Origin: Alkalihalobacillus sp. AL-G
GTDB lineage: Bacteria > Bacillota > Bacilli > Bacillales > Fictibacillaceae
Direction: 5' to 3'
NCBI RefSeq assembly: GCF_030643805.1
Contig: NZ_CP094656.1
Location: 2,294,001 to 2,358,000, forward strand
Length of the DNA: 64,000 nucleotides
The notes beneath the pieces are model-generated. The model was not told where the DNA came from. It made no database searches and saw only the letters and a program-made list of their open reading frames with translations. Numbering within the stretch: the stretch's first letter is position 1; every line of letters starts with the position of its first letter. Shown here in pieces: positions 1-9,506 of this stretch. The position numbers and the translations under genes were made by a program.

Positions 1-18
1 TATTATAACAGCTCTGTT

Positions 19-52
19 AAAGGTCTCCAATTTTAGGAGGCCTTTTTATTTT
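19..52 (+). terminator. Rho-independent terminator of a gene left of the window
   Basis: An AAAGGTCTCC arm pairs, with one G-U, with GGAGGCCTTT and runs into a T-rich tail. It probably ends a rightward gene that lies outside the window. Confidence 0.6.
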
Positions 53-154
53 GTTTCATTACTCAGTACTCAACAACCGAAAAGAGGAATTTTGAGGATA
101 GAAAGAGAATGGGAAGGAGTAATACCTAAATGTCCAACTATGGGAGTGAAACAT

Positions 155-1195
155 ATGGATATAAATAAGCTATCTGAAAGGTTTAATAACTTTGCGGTTA
201 TAGAGTGTAAAGGTTCAAGCCCTTTGTATGAGGCCTTGTCTTTACAAATTGCTATAGATACCGACATGCTCAGGTTAAGCTCATATGCTTCAGAAGGTCA
301 ACCAGTTCCAAACTTGTTTTTAGGTGCTGTGCATTATTTATTACATAAAGATAAGAATCATCCTTTGCATGAATTCTATCCTAGTTTAGTGAATGAACCA
401 AAAAAACCAGAGGGTGCCTTTACAGAATTTAAGGACTTTTGCGAGCATAATCGAAAGGAAATCATACAAATTCTTCAAAACAAATCGGTGCAAACCAATG
501 AGGTAAGACGGTGTGCATATCTTTACCCGGTTTTTTGCCACATCTATAAGAAGATAGGAACACCTTTATCATTAATAGAAATTGGGACGAGCGCTGGACT
601 CCAATTGATGTGGGATCAGTATTCCTACTCGTATGGAGACGATAAGGTGTACGGAAATAAGGACTCATTCCTACATTTAACCGCTTCTCTTAGAGAAGGT
701 ACTACTCCACAAATGCTTACTAATAGCCCTCCTGTCCATTCTCGTTTGGGGCTGGATCTAAACATAGTTGACTTGAACCATGAAGAGGAGTATTTATGGC
801 TAAAAGCATTAATTTGGCCAGAACATAAAGAGAGATTAGAAATATTTCAAAAAGCTGCAGTACAAATTCAGCATACACCGCCAACCCTCGTGGAAGGGGA
901 TGGAGTGGAATTATTAACGAAATATGCAGAAGAAGTATCGAGTGATAGTACAATCTGTATTTTTCATACCCATGTTGCCAATCAATTTCCGGATAGGTTA
1001 AAGCAAAAATTATTCAATCAAGTGAAGGAGATTGGAGAGAAAAGAGATATCTTCCATATATACAACAATATGCGCGACCGAAAACTCCACCTGGATTATT
1101 ACATCAAAGGTAACGAACAAAATGAAGTGATCGGGGACACCGATGGCCATGGGAGATGGTTCGATTGGAATATAGCAATGAGTCAAGAGGTATAA
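155..1195 (+). CDS. DUF2332 family protein
   Basis: A 346-residue soluble protein of the DUF2332 family, recognised from the overall sequence and the glycine-rich stretch IEIGTSAGLQL near residue 144, which looks like a methyltransferase-type nucleotide-binding loop. No function is established for the family. The reading frame is open back to position 92, but the ATG at 155 is preferred because GGGAGTGA sits about 8 nt before it. The ATG at 140 has no comparable ribosome binding site. The gene stands alone, with a terminator hairpin just downstream. No signal peptide or membrane segment is seen. Confidence 0.8.
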   Translation: MDINKLSERFNNFAVIECKGSSPLYEALSLQIAIDTDMLRLSSYASEGQPVPNLFLGAVHYLLHKDKNHPLHEFYPSLVNEPKKPEGAFTEFKDFCEHNRKEIIQILQNKSVQTNEVRRCAYLYPVFCHIYKKIGTPLSLIEIGTSAGLQLMWDQYSYSYGDDKVYGNKDSFLHLTASLREGTTPQMLTNSPPVHSRLGLDLNIVDLNHEEEYLWLKALIWPEHKERLEIFQKAAVQIQHTPPTLVEGDGVELLTKYAEEVSSDSTICIFHTHVANQFPDRLKQKLFNQVKEIGEKRDIFHIYNNMRDRKLHLDYYIKGNEQNEVIGDTDGHGRWFDWNIAMSQEV

Positions 1196-1215
1196 GCATA
1201 CTCAAAATAAAACAA

Positions 1216-1257
1216 CCCTAAAAGGACGTTTGCTAGTCATCCTTTTAGGGCTATCTT
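1216..1257 (+). terminator. Terminator after the DUF2332 gene
   Basis: CCCTAAAAGGA pairs perfectly with TCCTTTTAGGG (11 bp, 13-nt loop). The tail is only moderately T-rich. Confidence 0.6.
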
Positions 1258-1291
1258 TCTAGGATGGAAATATTCGGCTGGCAGACAAGTC

Positions 1292-1370
1292 AATCATGTT
1301 AGGACTGATTGAATGTTTTCGTGTTGATTTATATCAAATCTAATTAGAAACAATCAATCCGGTCATGATT
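1292..1370. repeat. Nested dyad upstream of the selenoprotein gene
   Basis: Outer arms of 20 nt (1292-1311 and 1351-1370) are inverted copies matching at about 16 positions. At their exact centre (1324-1337) lies a perfect inner palindrome, TTGAT-N4-ATCAA, identical to the classical FNR-type site. The structure lies 98 nt before the start of the thioredoxin-like selenoprotein. It could be an operator array, a leader hairpin or a small mobile repeat, and the sequence does not decide between these. Confidence 0.55.
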
Positions 1371-1467
1371 TTACAAGCCGTATTATGGTAATTACATTTC
1401 ATTTAAAAATCATTTCTTTTTAAGTTCATGCTCATATCATGTAAGGTGAAAATAAGGAGGGTATGCC

Positions 1468-2244
1468 ATGTTATTGAATAAATTTCAAACTATTCGTTTT
1501 ACTGACCAAAATGGAGACACCATATCAACCACAGATTTCCTTGGAAAGAAAACCTTGATTTTCATGTGGGCTTCCTGGTGACGTTGCCGCGAACAACTGC
1601 CTGGATGGCAGGACTTTTATGAAAAACATAAAGACAATGGATTTGAACTTCTTTCGGTAGCTGTCGACATCCAAGGGGCTGATGTTGTCAAACCTTATAC
1701 GAAAGGAACGACCTTTACGACCGTCGTCGATTCTGAAAACGTCTTGGGTAGCCTGTTTGGATTCAATATCGTTCCTAATGGGATATTTATTGATGAGAAC
1801 GGAATCATTCGTTTGATAAAACAAGGTTTTAGCATTACCGAAGAAGAACACTTGGAAGCCGTTGAAAACTTATTGAATGGAGAAGTTGAAAAAGTCGAAT
1901 TAGAAGACGCTTATTATGAACCTCAGGATTCAACCTCTGAATTGGAGGAACAGCTTGCACAAACCAAATTTAAACTTGGGATGGAATATTCAAAAAGCGG
2001 AAGGAAAGAAGAAGCATTAAAAGAACTGGATAAAGCGATCATGCTTGATTCCAATAACTTTTTAATTCGAAAGCAACGCTGGTACATTCGCTATCCGGAA
2101 AAATTTTCACCAGACATCGATACGGAATGGCAGCAAAAACAGCTGGAAAAAGAGAAGGAACAAGAGGCTCGAATGAAAGGAATCGATTGTGGCCCAGAAG
2201 GTTGTGTCATTCCTGGGACGACAAAAAATGAAGAGTCTAAATAA
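1468..2244 (+). CDS. Thioredoxin-fold selenoprotein with C-terminal TPR-like region
   Basis: One 258-residue protein, if the in-frame TGA at 1579-1581 is read as selenocysteine (U38). The start is the ATG at 1468, with AAGGAGG 7 nt upstream. Residues 1-110 are a redoxin/TlpA-like thioredoxin fold: the active site reads WASW-U-R-C-R, where relatives have WASWC, followed by the usual VPNGIFIDENG strand with the cis-proline. Residues about 140-200 look like a TPR unit (KLGMEYSKSGRKEEALKELDKAI). Near the C-terminus there is an extra thiol pair, CGPEGC (C241, C246). Upstream and downstream parts share one frame and one RBS, and no other defect is seen, which argues against a simple pseudogene. A bacterial SECIS-like hairpin follows the TGA. 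No signal peptide, so probably cytosolic. The substrate is unknown. Confidence 0.85.
1579..1611 (+). promoter_or_regulatory. UGA(Sec) codon and bacterial SECIS-like hairpin
   Basis: TGA at 1579-1581, then a 5-bp hairpin CTGCC (1597-1601), loop TGGAT, GGCAG (1607-1611). The loop starts 20 nt after the UGA and has a G at its second position. Published bSECIS models expect a loop with an early G roughly 16-37 nt downstream of the UGA. Confidence 0.7.
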
Positions 2245-2521
2245 AGATAAATCAAATCATTTTCTTTGTGAGGTAAGCAGCAATTTTGTTTACCTCTATT
2301 TCTTTAAGTAAAATGTGCAAGTAACTTTACTATCACCTGACTGTTATCAATATTACCCAGGATACGAGTATCTAACATCATATCACCAAGAAATAAGGTC
2401 TAAACGACAAGAACATACAAAGTACTTCTTTTCAGGAATATTCGAAAAGTGTTAGTAATCGATGTATAAAAAGCATAATCTTGTAAAAAATACTCCTTGA
2501 TAAAAGAAGGAGGATGTATTC

Positions 2522-2878
2522 ATGACAGGATTACTAATTAAATTGGTCGTATGTCCCGTTACAGTACTACTAGCATTCTTTATCTTTCCAAATGTTGACT
2601 ACACAAACTTATGGCAGCCAATTATTGTCGGATTAGTGTTGGCAATCGGAGCACACCTTATGGAAGTTTTTCTTTTAAATGAACAGACTTTTCGGATGAG
2701 TAATGTTTTAGATTTTTTTGCAGCTGCAATTATCGTATATTTTGTCTCTGTAATGTTACCCAATGCTGAAGTCACTATTATGGGTGCTCTTCTAACCGCT
2801 ACTCTACTGACCCTAACCGAGATACCTCAACACACATATTTAATCAAAACCGACAAAACTCGTAAGTCACCCGCCTAA
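2522..2878 (+). CDS. DUF2512 (YndM-like) membrane protein
   Basis: A 118-residue integral membrane protein with four hydrophobic segments (about residues 5-22, 31-48, 58-76 and 82-100), resembling the DUF2512/YndM family of Bacillus. The function is unknown. AAGGAGG lies about 8 nt before the ATG. It is monocistronic, with a terminator directly downstream. Confidence 0.8.
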   Translation: MTGLLIKLVVCPVTVLLAFFIFPNVDYTNLWQPIIVGLVLAIGAHLMEVFLLNEQTFRMSNVLDFFAAAIIVYFVSVMLPNAEVTIMGALLTATLLTLTEIPQHTYLIKTDKTRKSPA

Positions 2879-2885
2879 TCACACA

Positions 2886-2911
2886 GCCAGTGATCCCACT
2901 GGCATTTTTTT
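2886..2911 (+). terminator. Terminator after the YndM-like gene
   Basis: GCCAGTG pairs with CACTGGC around a short loop and is followed by seven Ts. Confidence 0.8.
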
Positions 2912-3054
2912 ATTTAAACATAATTTGTTAGAAAAGTACTTACCAAATGTAAGCTGAATTACAGTAAGACAAGTTTTGTTAAAGTTGATGATGTAATAAA
3001 AATCAACTTTAGGAGGTTGTTCAAAATGGCCGAAAATCAATGATAAGTATTGAG

Positions 3055-3582
3055 TTAAAACGCCGGAAAAAAACCTAGTGTCATGGTAATGGCTTTATCG
3101 CCGGTTACACTAGTACTACCAGAAGTTGGTCTTCCACTTCCGACGATTTGCCAAGTTATGAACACTTCCGGAGCGGTACACAAGGTTCCCACAATAAATA
3201 TACCGCCAACAATTTCTGAAACACCTAGAGCAGTCAGTATGTTCTCTGCAGAACGGACAGTAAAGTAAGCTCCTAAAACAATGGATACCACTCCAGTTAA
3301 GGATAGAAATAATTCTTTTTTGTCCATTCGACTTTCTTGCTTTCTTGTTTTCCTCTCAATATAGCCTGGGTTAAAAAATACAAATGCTCCAAGCATTATC
3401 CAGCCCTCAACCGGTTGCAGTTCTCTCCAAGCTTTTGGAATCGTCAAGATAGCCACTAATGCAATGAATCCTAAATATATTAAACATAATGAATGGCTTC
3501 GAAAAGATTTATGGGAAAATAAAAAAGCCCTAGAGTTTGGGGGAGTGTCGGGAAGTAAAGGGGGAAGGAGCCGCTTTTTCAT
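3055..3582 (-). pseudogene. Truncated sodium/calcium antiporter-like remnant
   Basis: A 175-codon frame. Its middle and end (AENILTALGVSEIVGGIFIVGTL, with a following CTAPEVFITW) resemble one alpha-repeat region of a sodium:calcium antiporter. Full-length proteins have 10-11 transmembrane helices and about 320-350 residues. Here only three or four hydrophobic segments remain and the frame stops soon after VTGDKAITMTLGFF. The first 25 residues do not look like the family. No good RBS precedes the start. I read it as a decayed fragment rather than a working transporter. Confidence 0.5.
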
Positions 3583-4168
3583 AAAATTCCACTTTCAAAC
3601 CTTTAGCCACATTACCAATCATTTCCTTCCTTTAAAACATTAAATATCAAAATGCAAAACGTTATGGAGATATCCATAAACGGAAATCAATAATAGATGG
3701 ATAAGATAAACAGTGATTGATATTAGATTTTTTTTGAAAACATAAGTATTGAATAACCCATCCAGATATTAAGTTAAAAATTTATAAATCCATAATTTCT
3801 ACAAATTTTATTCCTATAAAAATCTCGAGCTGCCACTTGATTTTAGGAAGTGTAAATCATTCTTTATGCTGCTATTTGCTTCAAAAAAACGTTTTAGGAA
3901 AGGGAGGAGAATAGCCGCGGGGCCTATTAATAGATTATCAAGTGATCACTTACCTATATCAAGGTTCAATAAAAAGGCGCTTTTCTATAGTAAAGGATTG
4001 CGCTCTTTTTGAGCTTAATTCTAAATAAAGATGGCCTGTTATCACAGATTTATTTATCAGAAAACATTACAAAGCTTCTTTTTATCAAAGATGAGGCAAA
4101 CACCTTATAAGATCCTTATTCATATGAATGTGAATATATATTTTGAAAATAAGGTGGGAAATAAACTT
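3583..4168. other. Intergenic region with a terminator-like hairpin
   Basis: AT-rich and without a supportable gene. Positions about 3974-4012 contain GGCGC and GCGCT arms around a stretch ending in GATTGCGCTCTTTTT. This resembles the GCGCAAT...ATTGCGC terminator found at 5925 and may be a copy of the same repeat type. Confidence 0.4.
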
Positions 4169-5851
4169 ATGTCAAAAAAAGCATTTGATTATATCGTGGT
4201 CGGAGCAGGCACTGCCGGAGGGGTGATCGCTAAAGAATTGTCAGATGACAAACATACGTCAGTTCTTCTCCTGGAACCGGGTACCAATATGACGGAAGCG
4301 CTTCGTAGTGGTTCTGGGAGCAGGGCATTATCTTTAGCTGCTGATAACAAATTTTCATTTAACATTCTTACAAAGGGTGAACTGAATATCGGACAGCAGT
4401 TACGGTTATCCAGTGGTAGAGCAATCGGGGGAAGTTCTGAACATAATGCTATGTATGCTGTACGCGGAAGCGAGGACCTCTATGATGAATGGGCAAGGCT
4501 TGTCGGTTCACAATGGAGCTACGACAGTATACGTTCATTATTTAAAAAGAATGAAACCTATACTGGAAGTACACAAGAACCGGATGAACGAGGAACAGAA
4601 GGCCCGATCTATGTCCGCCAGCAAGATATTCCAAATGGTCGGCTCATACCAACTTTGGTTAAAGCTACATCCGATATTTTGGATATTCCGATTGTCGAAG
4701 ATTACAATACAGGGATAAGGGATTGTACATTTTTAAAGTCCCAATTTCTTCAAAAGGAAGTCGATGATCAATATGTTCGTTCCTCTACTGCGACAGGTTA
4801 TCTCAATAAAGACATTGTTACTCAGGGAGACGAGTTCGAACCCGATGAGTTTGGGGTTGACGGTAGAAGGTTGGTTATTCTGACAAAAACGACAGTGAAC
4901 AGAGTGCTATTGGAAAAGGATGGAAGAGATTACATCGCTGTCGGAGTCGAAGTAGTCAAGGATGGAAAATCTAAGAGAGCGTATGCAAAAAAAGGAATCA
5001 TCATTTGTGCTGGTAACTTCTCATCTGTTATTCTACAGCGTTCAGGAATCGGAAAATCAACAGATTTGGCAAATATCGGCATATCTACTTTAATAGAGAG
5101 TGTGAATGTCGGCCATAATTTCCAATCACATTTTACCGGAGGAATCGGAGTCGAAGTAGAAACATCACGACTTAAACAGGTCATTGATGCGGATCCAGAT
5201 ATGCCATTTCCATTAGGTGCTTTTAAAGGAGATGGCCGATCAGGAGGGCGTCGCCTTCAATTCTATGGATCCACTGGACCAAGGTTTGTCCCTGTTCAGG
5301 ATGTCCATATAAACAACTGGGAGTTTGATCCAAACAAACCAACTAATGTCATGAGTGTTGGCATATTCGATCTGAATCCTAAAAGCAGAGGTACAATTCT
5401 CGCTGCGCATAGTGATCCAGAGGCTTATCCTTCCATCAACCTTAATCCGCTTACAGATCCTGACGATTTGGATTTTATGGTGGATCAATATATTGAAACG
5501 TTCAATATTATGAAACGAGCTCGCAAACTGGATAAAGGAGGCATTTATAAGGTCGTCTATCCACCTGAAAATGTTTTCAATATAGCAGATGAGGATACAA
5601 AGTATAAAAAACTTGCCGATTATATTAAGGCTTCTTATCATAATATTGCACATTTCTCAGGTCAATGTAAGATGGGAAGGAATATTGGAGAAGGAGTTGT
5701 GGATGGGTACCTAAATGTTTTCGGTACAAAAAAACTAAAAGTTGCTGATCTTTCCATATGCCCGATTATACCAGATGGGAACACCTCAATGCCTGCCCAG
5801 TTCATCGGGCTAAATGCAGTTAGATTTCTCCGTGAGGAATCTTCCGATTAA
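4169..5851 (+). CDS. GMC-family FAD-dependent oxidoreductase
   Basis: A 560-residue flavoprotein of the glucose-methanol-choline oxidoreductase family. The N-terminus carries the FAD dinucleotide-binding motif (VVGAGTAGGVIAKEL, then an acidic strand end LLLEPG). The GMC signature GRAIGGSSEHNAMYAVRG is near residue 90. At the C-terminus are the active-site His region HNIAHFSGQCKMG and the terminal LKVADLSICPIIPDGNTSMPAQ. The frame is open to 4031, but the ATG at 4169 is preferred because it has AAGGTGGG about 9 nt upstream and starts just before the Rossmann strand. The substrate (alcohol, sugar or gluconate) cannot be told. It stands alone and ends at a strong terminator. Confidence 0.88.
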   Translation: MSKKAFDYIVVGAGTAGGVIAKELSDDKHTSVLLLEPGTNMTEALRSGSGSRALSLAADNKFSFNILTKGELNIGQQLRLSSGRAIGGSSEHNAMYAVRGSEDLYDEWARLVGSQWSYDSIRSLFKKNETYTGSTQEPDERGTEGPIYVRQQDIPNGRLIPTLVKATSDILDIPIVEDYNTGIRDCTFLKSQFLQKEVDDQYVRSSTATGYLNKDIVTQGDEFEPDEFGVDGRRLVILTKTTVNRVLLEKDGRDYIAVGVEVVKDGKSKRAYAKKGIIICAGNFSSVILQRSGIGKSTDLANIGISTLIESVNVGHNFQSHFTGGIGVEVETSRLKQVIDADPDMPFPLGAFKGDGRSGGRRLQFYGSTGPRFVPVQDVHINNWEFDPNKPTNVMSVGIFDLNPKSRGTILAAHSDPEAYPSINLNPLTDPDDLDFMVDQYIETFNIMKRARKLDKGGIYKVVYPPENVFNIADEDTKYKKLADYIKASYHNIAHFSGQCKMGRNIGEGVVDGYLNVFGTKKLKVADLSICPIIPDGNTSMPAQFIGLNAVRFLREESSD

Positions 5852-5924
5852 GACTGCCGAAAATTTTAATCGCTATAAAACAAAACATTCGCGAATTTGG
5901 ATAGTACAAATTTTCTGTAAACGG

Positions 5925-5956
5925 GCGCAATACTGTTATAAGGATTGCGCTTTTTT
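5925..5956 (+). terminator. Terminator after the GMC oxidoreductase gene
   Basis: GCGCAAT pairs with ATTGCGC (7 bp) followed by six Ts. Confidence 0.8.
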
Positions 5957-6524
5957 GTACGTTATCGTCCTGTGTTGTATGCTAATTAAAATTTTGTTTA
6001 TCGCAGGTAAGAAACAAGTTGCCTTTAGTCCAGAGAGAATGTTGAACGATATCCCTCATTTTCAAAATAGGGAAGCTGCTTAATTAAAGTAAAGTCACAT
6101 CTGTAGAGTTGATTTTCTAAGTTAGATTTGTTTTATTTAACAACATCAAAAAACGAAGCACGGAGCAGTCGGCTATTTTTATACAAACGGCATTTACCCT
6201 GCAAGAAAGCATCGCCGCCCCCACTTCATGGATAGGTTGAACGAAGAAATGTATGTCAAATGATGCTGGGAGATGTGGGAGGGTTTGCCGCCATATGTGA
6301 TCATAGGATTCATTACATTTCGTGGGAGATCTACGTCCAGGTTTAAGAGGCACAAAGTCACTATTATTCAGATGTGATAGAAAAAAGAGAGCAGAGCTGG
6401 CAAAGAAACAGGCAGCAGAAGAAATGGAATCTGAAAAATCTACTATCAAACTCGCAGATCCAAAGCCTAAAAAAGTGAAAAAACGTTATCGCCAACAGGT
6501 GCGTGATGGAACATTACATGGTCG
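5957..6524. other. Region of short broken reading frames
   Basis: Short coding-like pieces are visible, such as a stretch ending FSPERMLNDIPHFQNREAA before 6083 and one reading HRRPHFMDRLNEEMYVK around 6210-6260. They are in different frames and interrupted by stops. A 68-codon frame at 6322-6528 ends in a lysine-rich tail. I see no intact gene and take this as debris between the GMC gene and the decayed Rhs locus. Confidence 0.4.
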
Positions 6525-6876
6525 TTGAATTTAGGAGTTATCCTGTTGGTACTCGCAGCAAGTACGTGGGAAACGCTCGATAACTGGATGAAAACCGGGC
6601 TGCTCGCACTCGTATCGATCCTATTTTTCGGGTTGGCTTATTTCACTAAGAAAGTGCTGAAAATCGAGAAAACCGCCTTTGCCTTTCATGTACTCGGCAG
6701 TTTGTTTTTACCGATTGTGATCTTATCTGCCAGTTATTTTGAATTGTTTGGCTCTTATTTTTCGGTTAGAGGAGAAGGGCGTTATGTGTTTGGAGCAATG
6801 GGTAGTTTAACAGATTCACTTGTATATCTATTGCTTTCAGTGAGGCTCTCATCCCGATTGTTCATGTGGTTCTCCT
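6525..6876 (+). pseudogene. Fragment of a large membrane protein
   Basis: About 115 codons with two or three hydrophobic segments (for example WMKTGLLALVSILFFGLAYF) and the stretch FAFHVLGSLFLPIVILSASY. They look like an internal piece of a large polytopic membrane protein seen in Bacillaceae. The frame runs without a gap into unrelated Rhs-type sequence at about 6877, so the 3' part of the original gene is missing. This junction marks a deletion or recombination point. Confidence 0.45.
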
Positions 6877-8765
6877 ATGTTAATGGGAAACAACATTGTG
6901 AATGCAACATCATATACATATGATCCAAACGGTAATCAAAAAACGGTCAGTGATCAATCCACCGCCACCATTTCTGACGACGTGATCACTAGTTTTTATG
7001 TTGATTATGATGTGTATTACGAGCATACTTTTTATGTGGAAGCTTGGTATAATGATCAATGGTATGTTGTATTTCGGGATTCTTTTGATCAAGATTCGAA
7101 GTGGGTGAATTTGCCTGCTGAACAACCGGCTACGAAACTACGTACCAGGTACACGACTACAACGTATGCTGATACTAGTGCCTATGGAGAGGTAACCAGA
7201 GTTAAAACTAAAGACAAAGATATGAACAAGCAACGAGCGGCCTTCTGAGGTTGGGATACCAAGGAGAAAACCAGGATACCTACAGTGACCCTTGGCAGCC
7301 TAATGAGGTTGTTACCATTACCGAAGGTCCTGTAGTCAAAGAGTTCTTCTATAATGAACGGAATCAAAAGTCAAAAATTATTGAGTACATTGGCGGCGGA
7401 GAGCGTTCGAAAAGTTTTGTCTATGATACGATGGGTAATGTCTTAACAGCGACGGATGGAAAAGGTCAAACCACATCTTATCAATACGATCCGTTTTCAC
7501 GGTTGACGAAGGTAACCGATCCGAAAGGAAATGTTACTGAGTATCAATATGATAATGTTGGAAACCGGACCAAAGTGATCCAATGCCAAAGGTAACATCA
7601 CGGCTTTTACGTATGATGCTATTAACCAGAGAGTGACCGAGACAGATCCACTTCAGAATACTATTGAATACGAGTATGATGGGAATGGGAATCTTGATAC
7701 AAAAATAGATTCTAAAGGCCAAATCATAGATTATCAGTATGACCGTTTAGACCGATTAACGAAAAAAGTGTACTTAGACGGTACATCGGTAGCTTACACC
7801 TATGATGCAGCTGGAAATCGCTCATCCATGTTGGACGGAACTGGTGAAATGGTTTATACGTATACACACCGGGATCAATTGGATAGTGTGACAGACCCTA
7901 ACGGGCGCGAGGTCAGCTATACGTATGACGATAACGGTAATCTCAAAACGCTTACGTATCCAGATGCGACAACTGTTACCTACGCCTATAACAAAGCCGA
8001 TCAAATGGTGAGTGTAACCGATTGGAACGGTAAGGTTACTCAAATTGATCCGGACCCACGCGGGCTAACTGACCAAAAAACTCTTCCGAACGGGGTAACG
8101 ACCAATTATACGTACAACAGCCTTGGTGAAGTGAAAGCGATTAAAAGTACGCTAGACCAGGCGATCCAAATACCGGAAGATTCATAACCAAAGATACTTT
8201 CAAAGGATTTGAAGATGATCCGATCTCACAAAACAAATATATTTATGCCTACAACAATCCGGTTACACTGACAGATCCAAGTGGCCACAGTCCAAAAGAG
8301 GGCTCCTCTTCATTATGGTCTGATCTCGGTACATCAATTATTGGATTGGTTGGCTCAAGCCATGTAGAAACAGTTGGAAAGGGTATCTTAGAGGGTATAC
8401 CAACTTTAGCCAAATATTCTTCATTTGTTCCCTTTGTTGGGAATGGTATTGGAATAACTACAGACCATTTTATTGGAGGACAAAGTTGGACATCAGCTTC
8501 ATTAGATGAAGCGACTGTTTCTGGAGCAACTGGCTTAACTATGGCTGCATTTGGGGTTTCTACTGGCGGAGCTGGATTTGCTATAGGGGCTGGTTACACG
8601 GGTGTGAATATGTTAGTAAAACAAGAAACAGGAAAAACCACAGGTCAACATATAGAGGATAATGTTATTAAACCTGTAAAACGTAAGGCTAAGGATATTC
8701 ATGATTACTACTTTGATTTCTCCGAAAATCCAAGGGAGACTTACCTTCATTGGTTCGGGTATTAA
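6877..8765 (+). pseudogene. Decayed Rhs/YD-repeat polymorphic toxin gene
   Basis: YD repeats (SYTYDPNGNQ, YEYDGNGNL, YTYDDNGNLKTL and others) cover most of the region but shift frame near 7245 and 7595. Near 8160 one repeat is joined directly, and in a new frame, to the end of the Rhs core (RFITKDTF then YIYAYNNPVTLTDPSG). A large internal part is therefore deleted. The last piece, about 8190-8765, encodes the region after the core and is intact to its stop. It is glycine- and alanine-rich with hydrophobic stretches, as in the pre-toxin region of Rhs proteins, and no toxin fold is recognised. A full gene would be several kilobases. The following membrane protein may be its immunity partner. 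Confidence 0.75.
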
Positions 8766-8821
8766 CACTTAATTAAAAGCTTCTATTTATATCGATATGC
8801 TAATTTAAAGGAGGGAGAATT

Positions 8822-9145
8822 ATGCCAGCTTCGTTAGATGCGAAGTATTATATTATACCATTCCTAATAATAGCAACGTATGCATTGTTATATACAAGGA
8901 AGGCAGATTTAAAACCGCATTCACGCGTAAAATTATATGCAACAGTAGTTTTTCTGTATTTGTTGGCTGTTTTCACTTTCGGTATGGCCTATATTAATCA
9001 GTCGCTTTTCGTTGATTTAGGATTATATGTAGGTGGAATCTGGGTACTTCAAGGATTTTTAATACCTAACTCTTGGATTGATAAAAAGTATTACAAGTGG
9101 AAGGAAAGACGCCAAGCAAATAATGAATTGGATAAATCAAAATAA
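8822..9145 (+). CDS. Small membrane protein, possible immunity protein
   Basis: 107 residues with three hydrophobic segments (about residues 8-24, 37-57 and 65-85) and a charged tail. GGAGGGAG lies about 8 nt before the ATG. It follows the Rhs C-terminal end by 56 nt in the same direction, the usual place for the immunity gene of a polymorphic toxin. No family is recognised, so the immunity role is inferred from position only. Confidence 0.6.
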   Translation: MPASLDAKYYIIPFLIIATYALLYTRKADLKPHSRVKLYATVVFLYLLAVFTFGMAYINQSLFVDLGLYVGGIWVLQGFLIPNSWIDKKYYKWKERRQANNELDKSK

Positions 9146-9195
9146 ATTTTAGAAGTTACAATATGGATAGAAATATAATTTAACAATAGTGTTGA

Positions 9196-9225
9196 TGACC
9201 CTGGAATCTATCTGGGGTCATTTCT
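9196..9225 (+). terminator. Terminator-like hairpin
   Basis: TGACCC pairs with GGGTCA around a 13-nt loop and is followed by a T-rich stretch. It lies about 50 nt after the small membrane protein gene. Confidence 0.6.
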
Positions 9226-9506
9226 TGATTTAACCCTCTCTAAATCTATTAAATACTAATTATTGCGTTGTGAATCGCCATCAAACAATAACTCTTGGAC
9301 GGAACCTGCCAACCGTCCCCCGTCCGACATGATTGTTCTTCAACAGAAGGAGGCTTTTCTGCAATAAAGCTATTGTAGACAATCTAAAAACGATCTTCCA
9401 CAATCGGGCCAGATTCTTGAGTAACTCATTTTCAAAATAAATGGATATTTGTATCAAAATTTATAGAAGAGATTGTGAAGAAATGTCCTTAAACTATAGA
9501 GGCAGT
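9226..9506. other. Non-coding spacer
   Basis: No gene seen. It includes a short inverted GGACGG...CCGTCC at about 9298-9330. Confidence 0.4.

Noticed and set aside
1468-2244. Thioredoxin-like gene as a nonsense pseudogene
   Set aside because: A single stop exactly at the catalytic Cys, an intact frame on both sides and a SECIS-like hairpin make selenocysteine the better reading.
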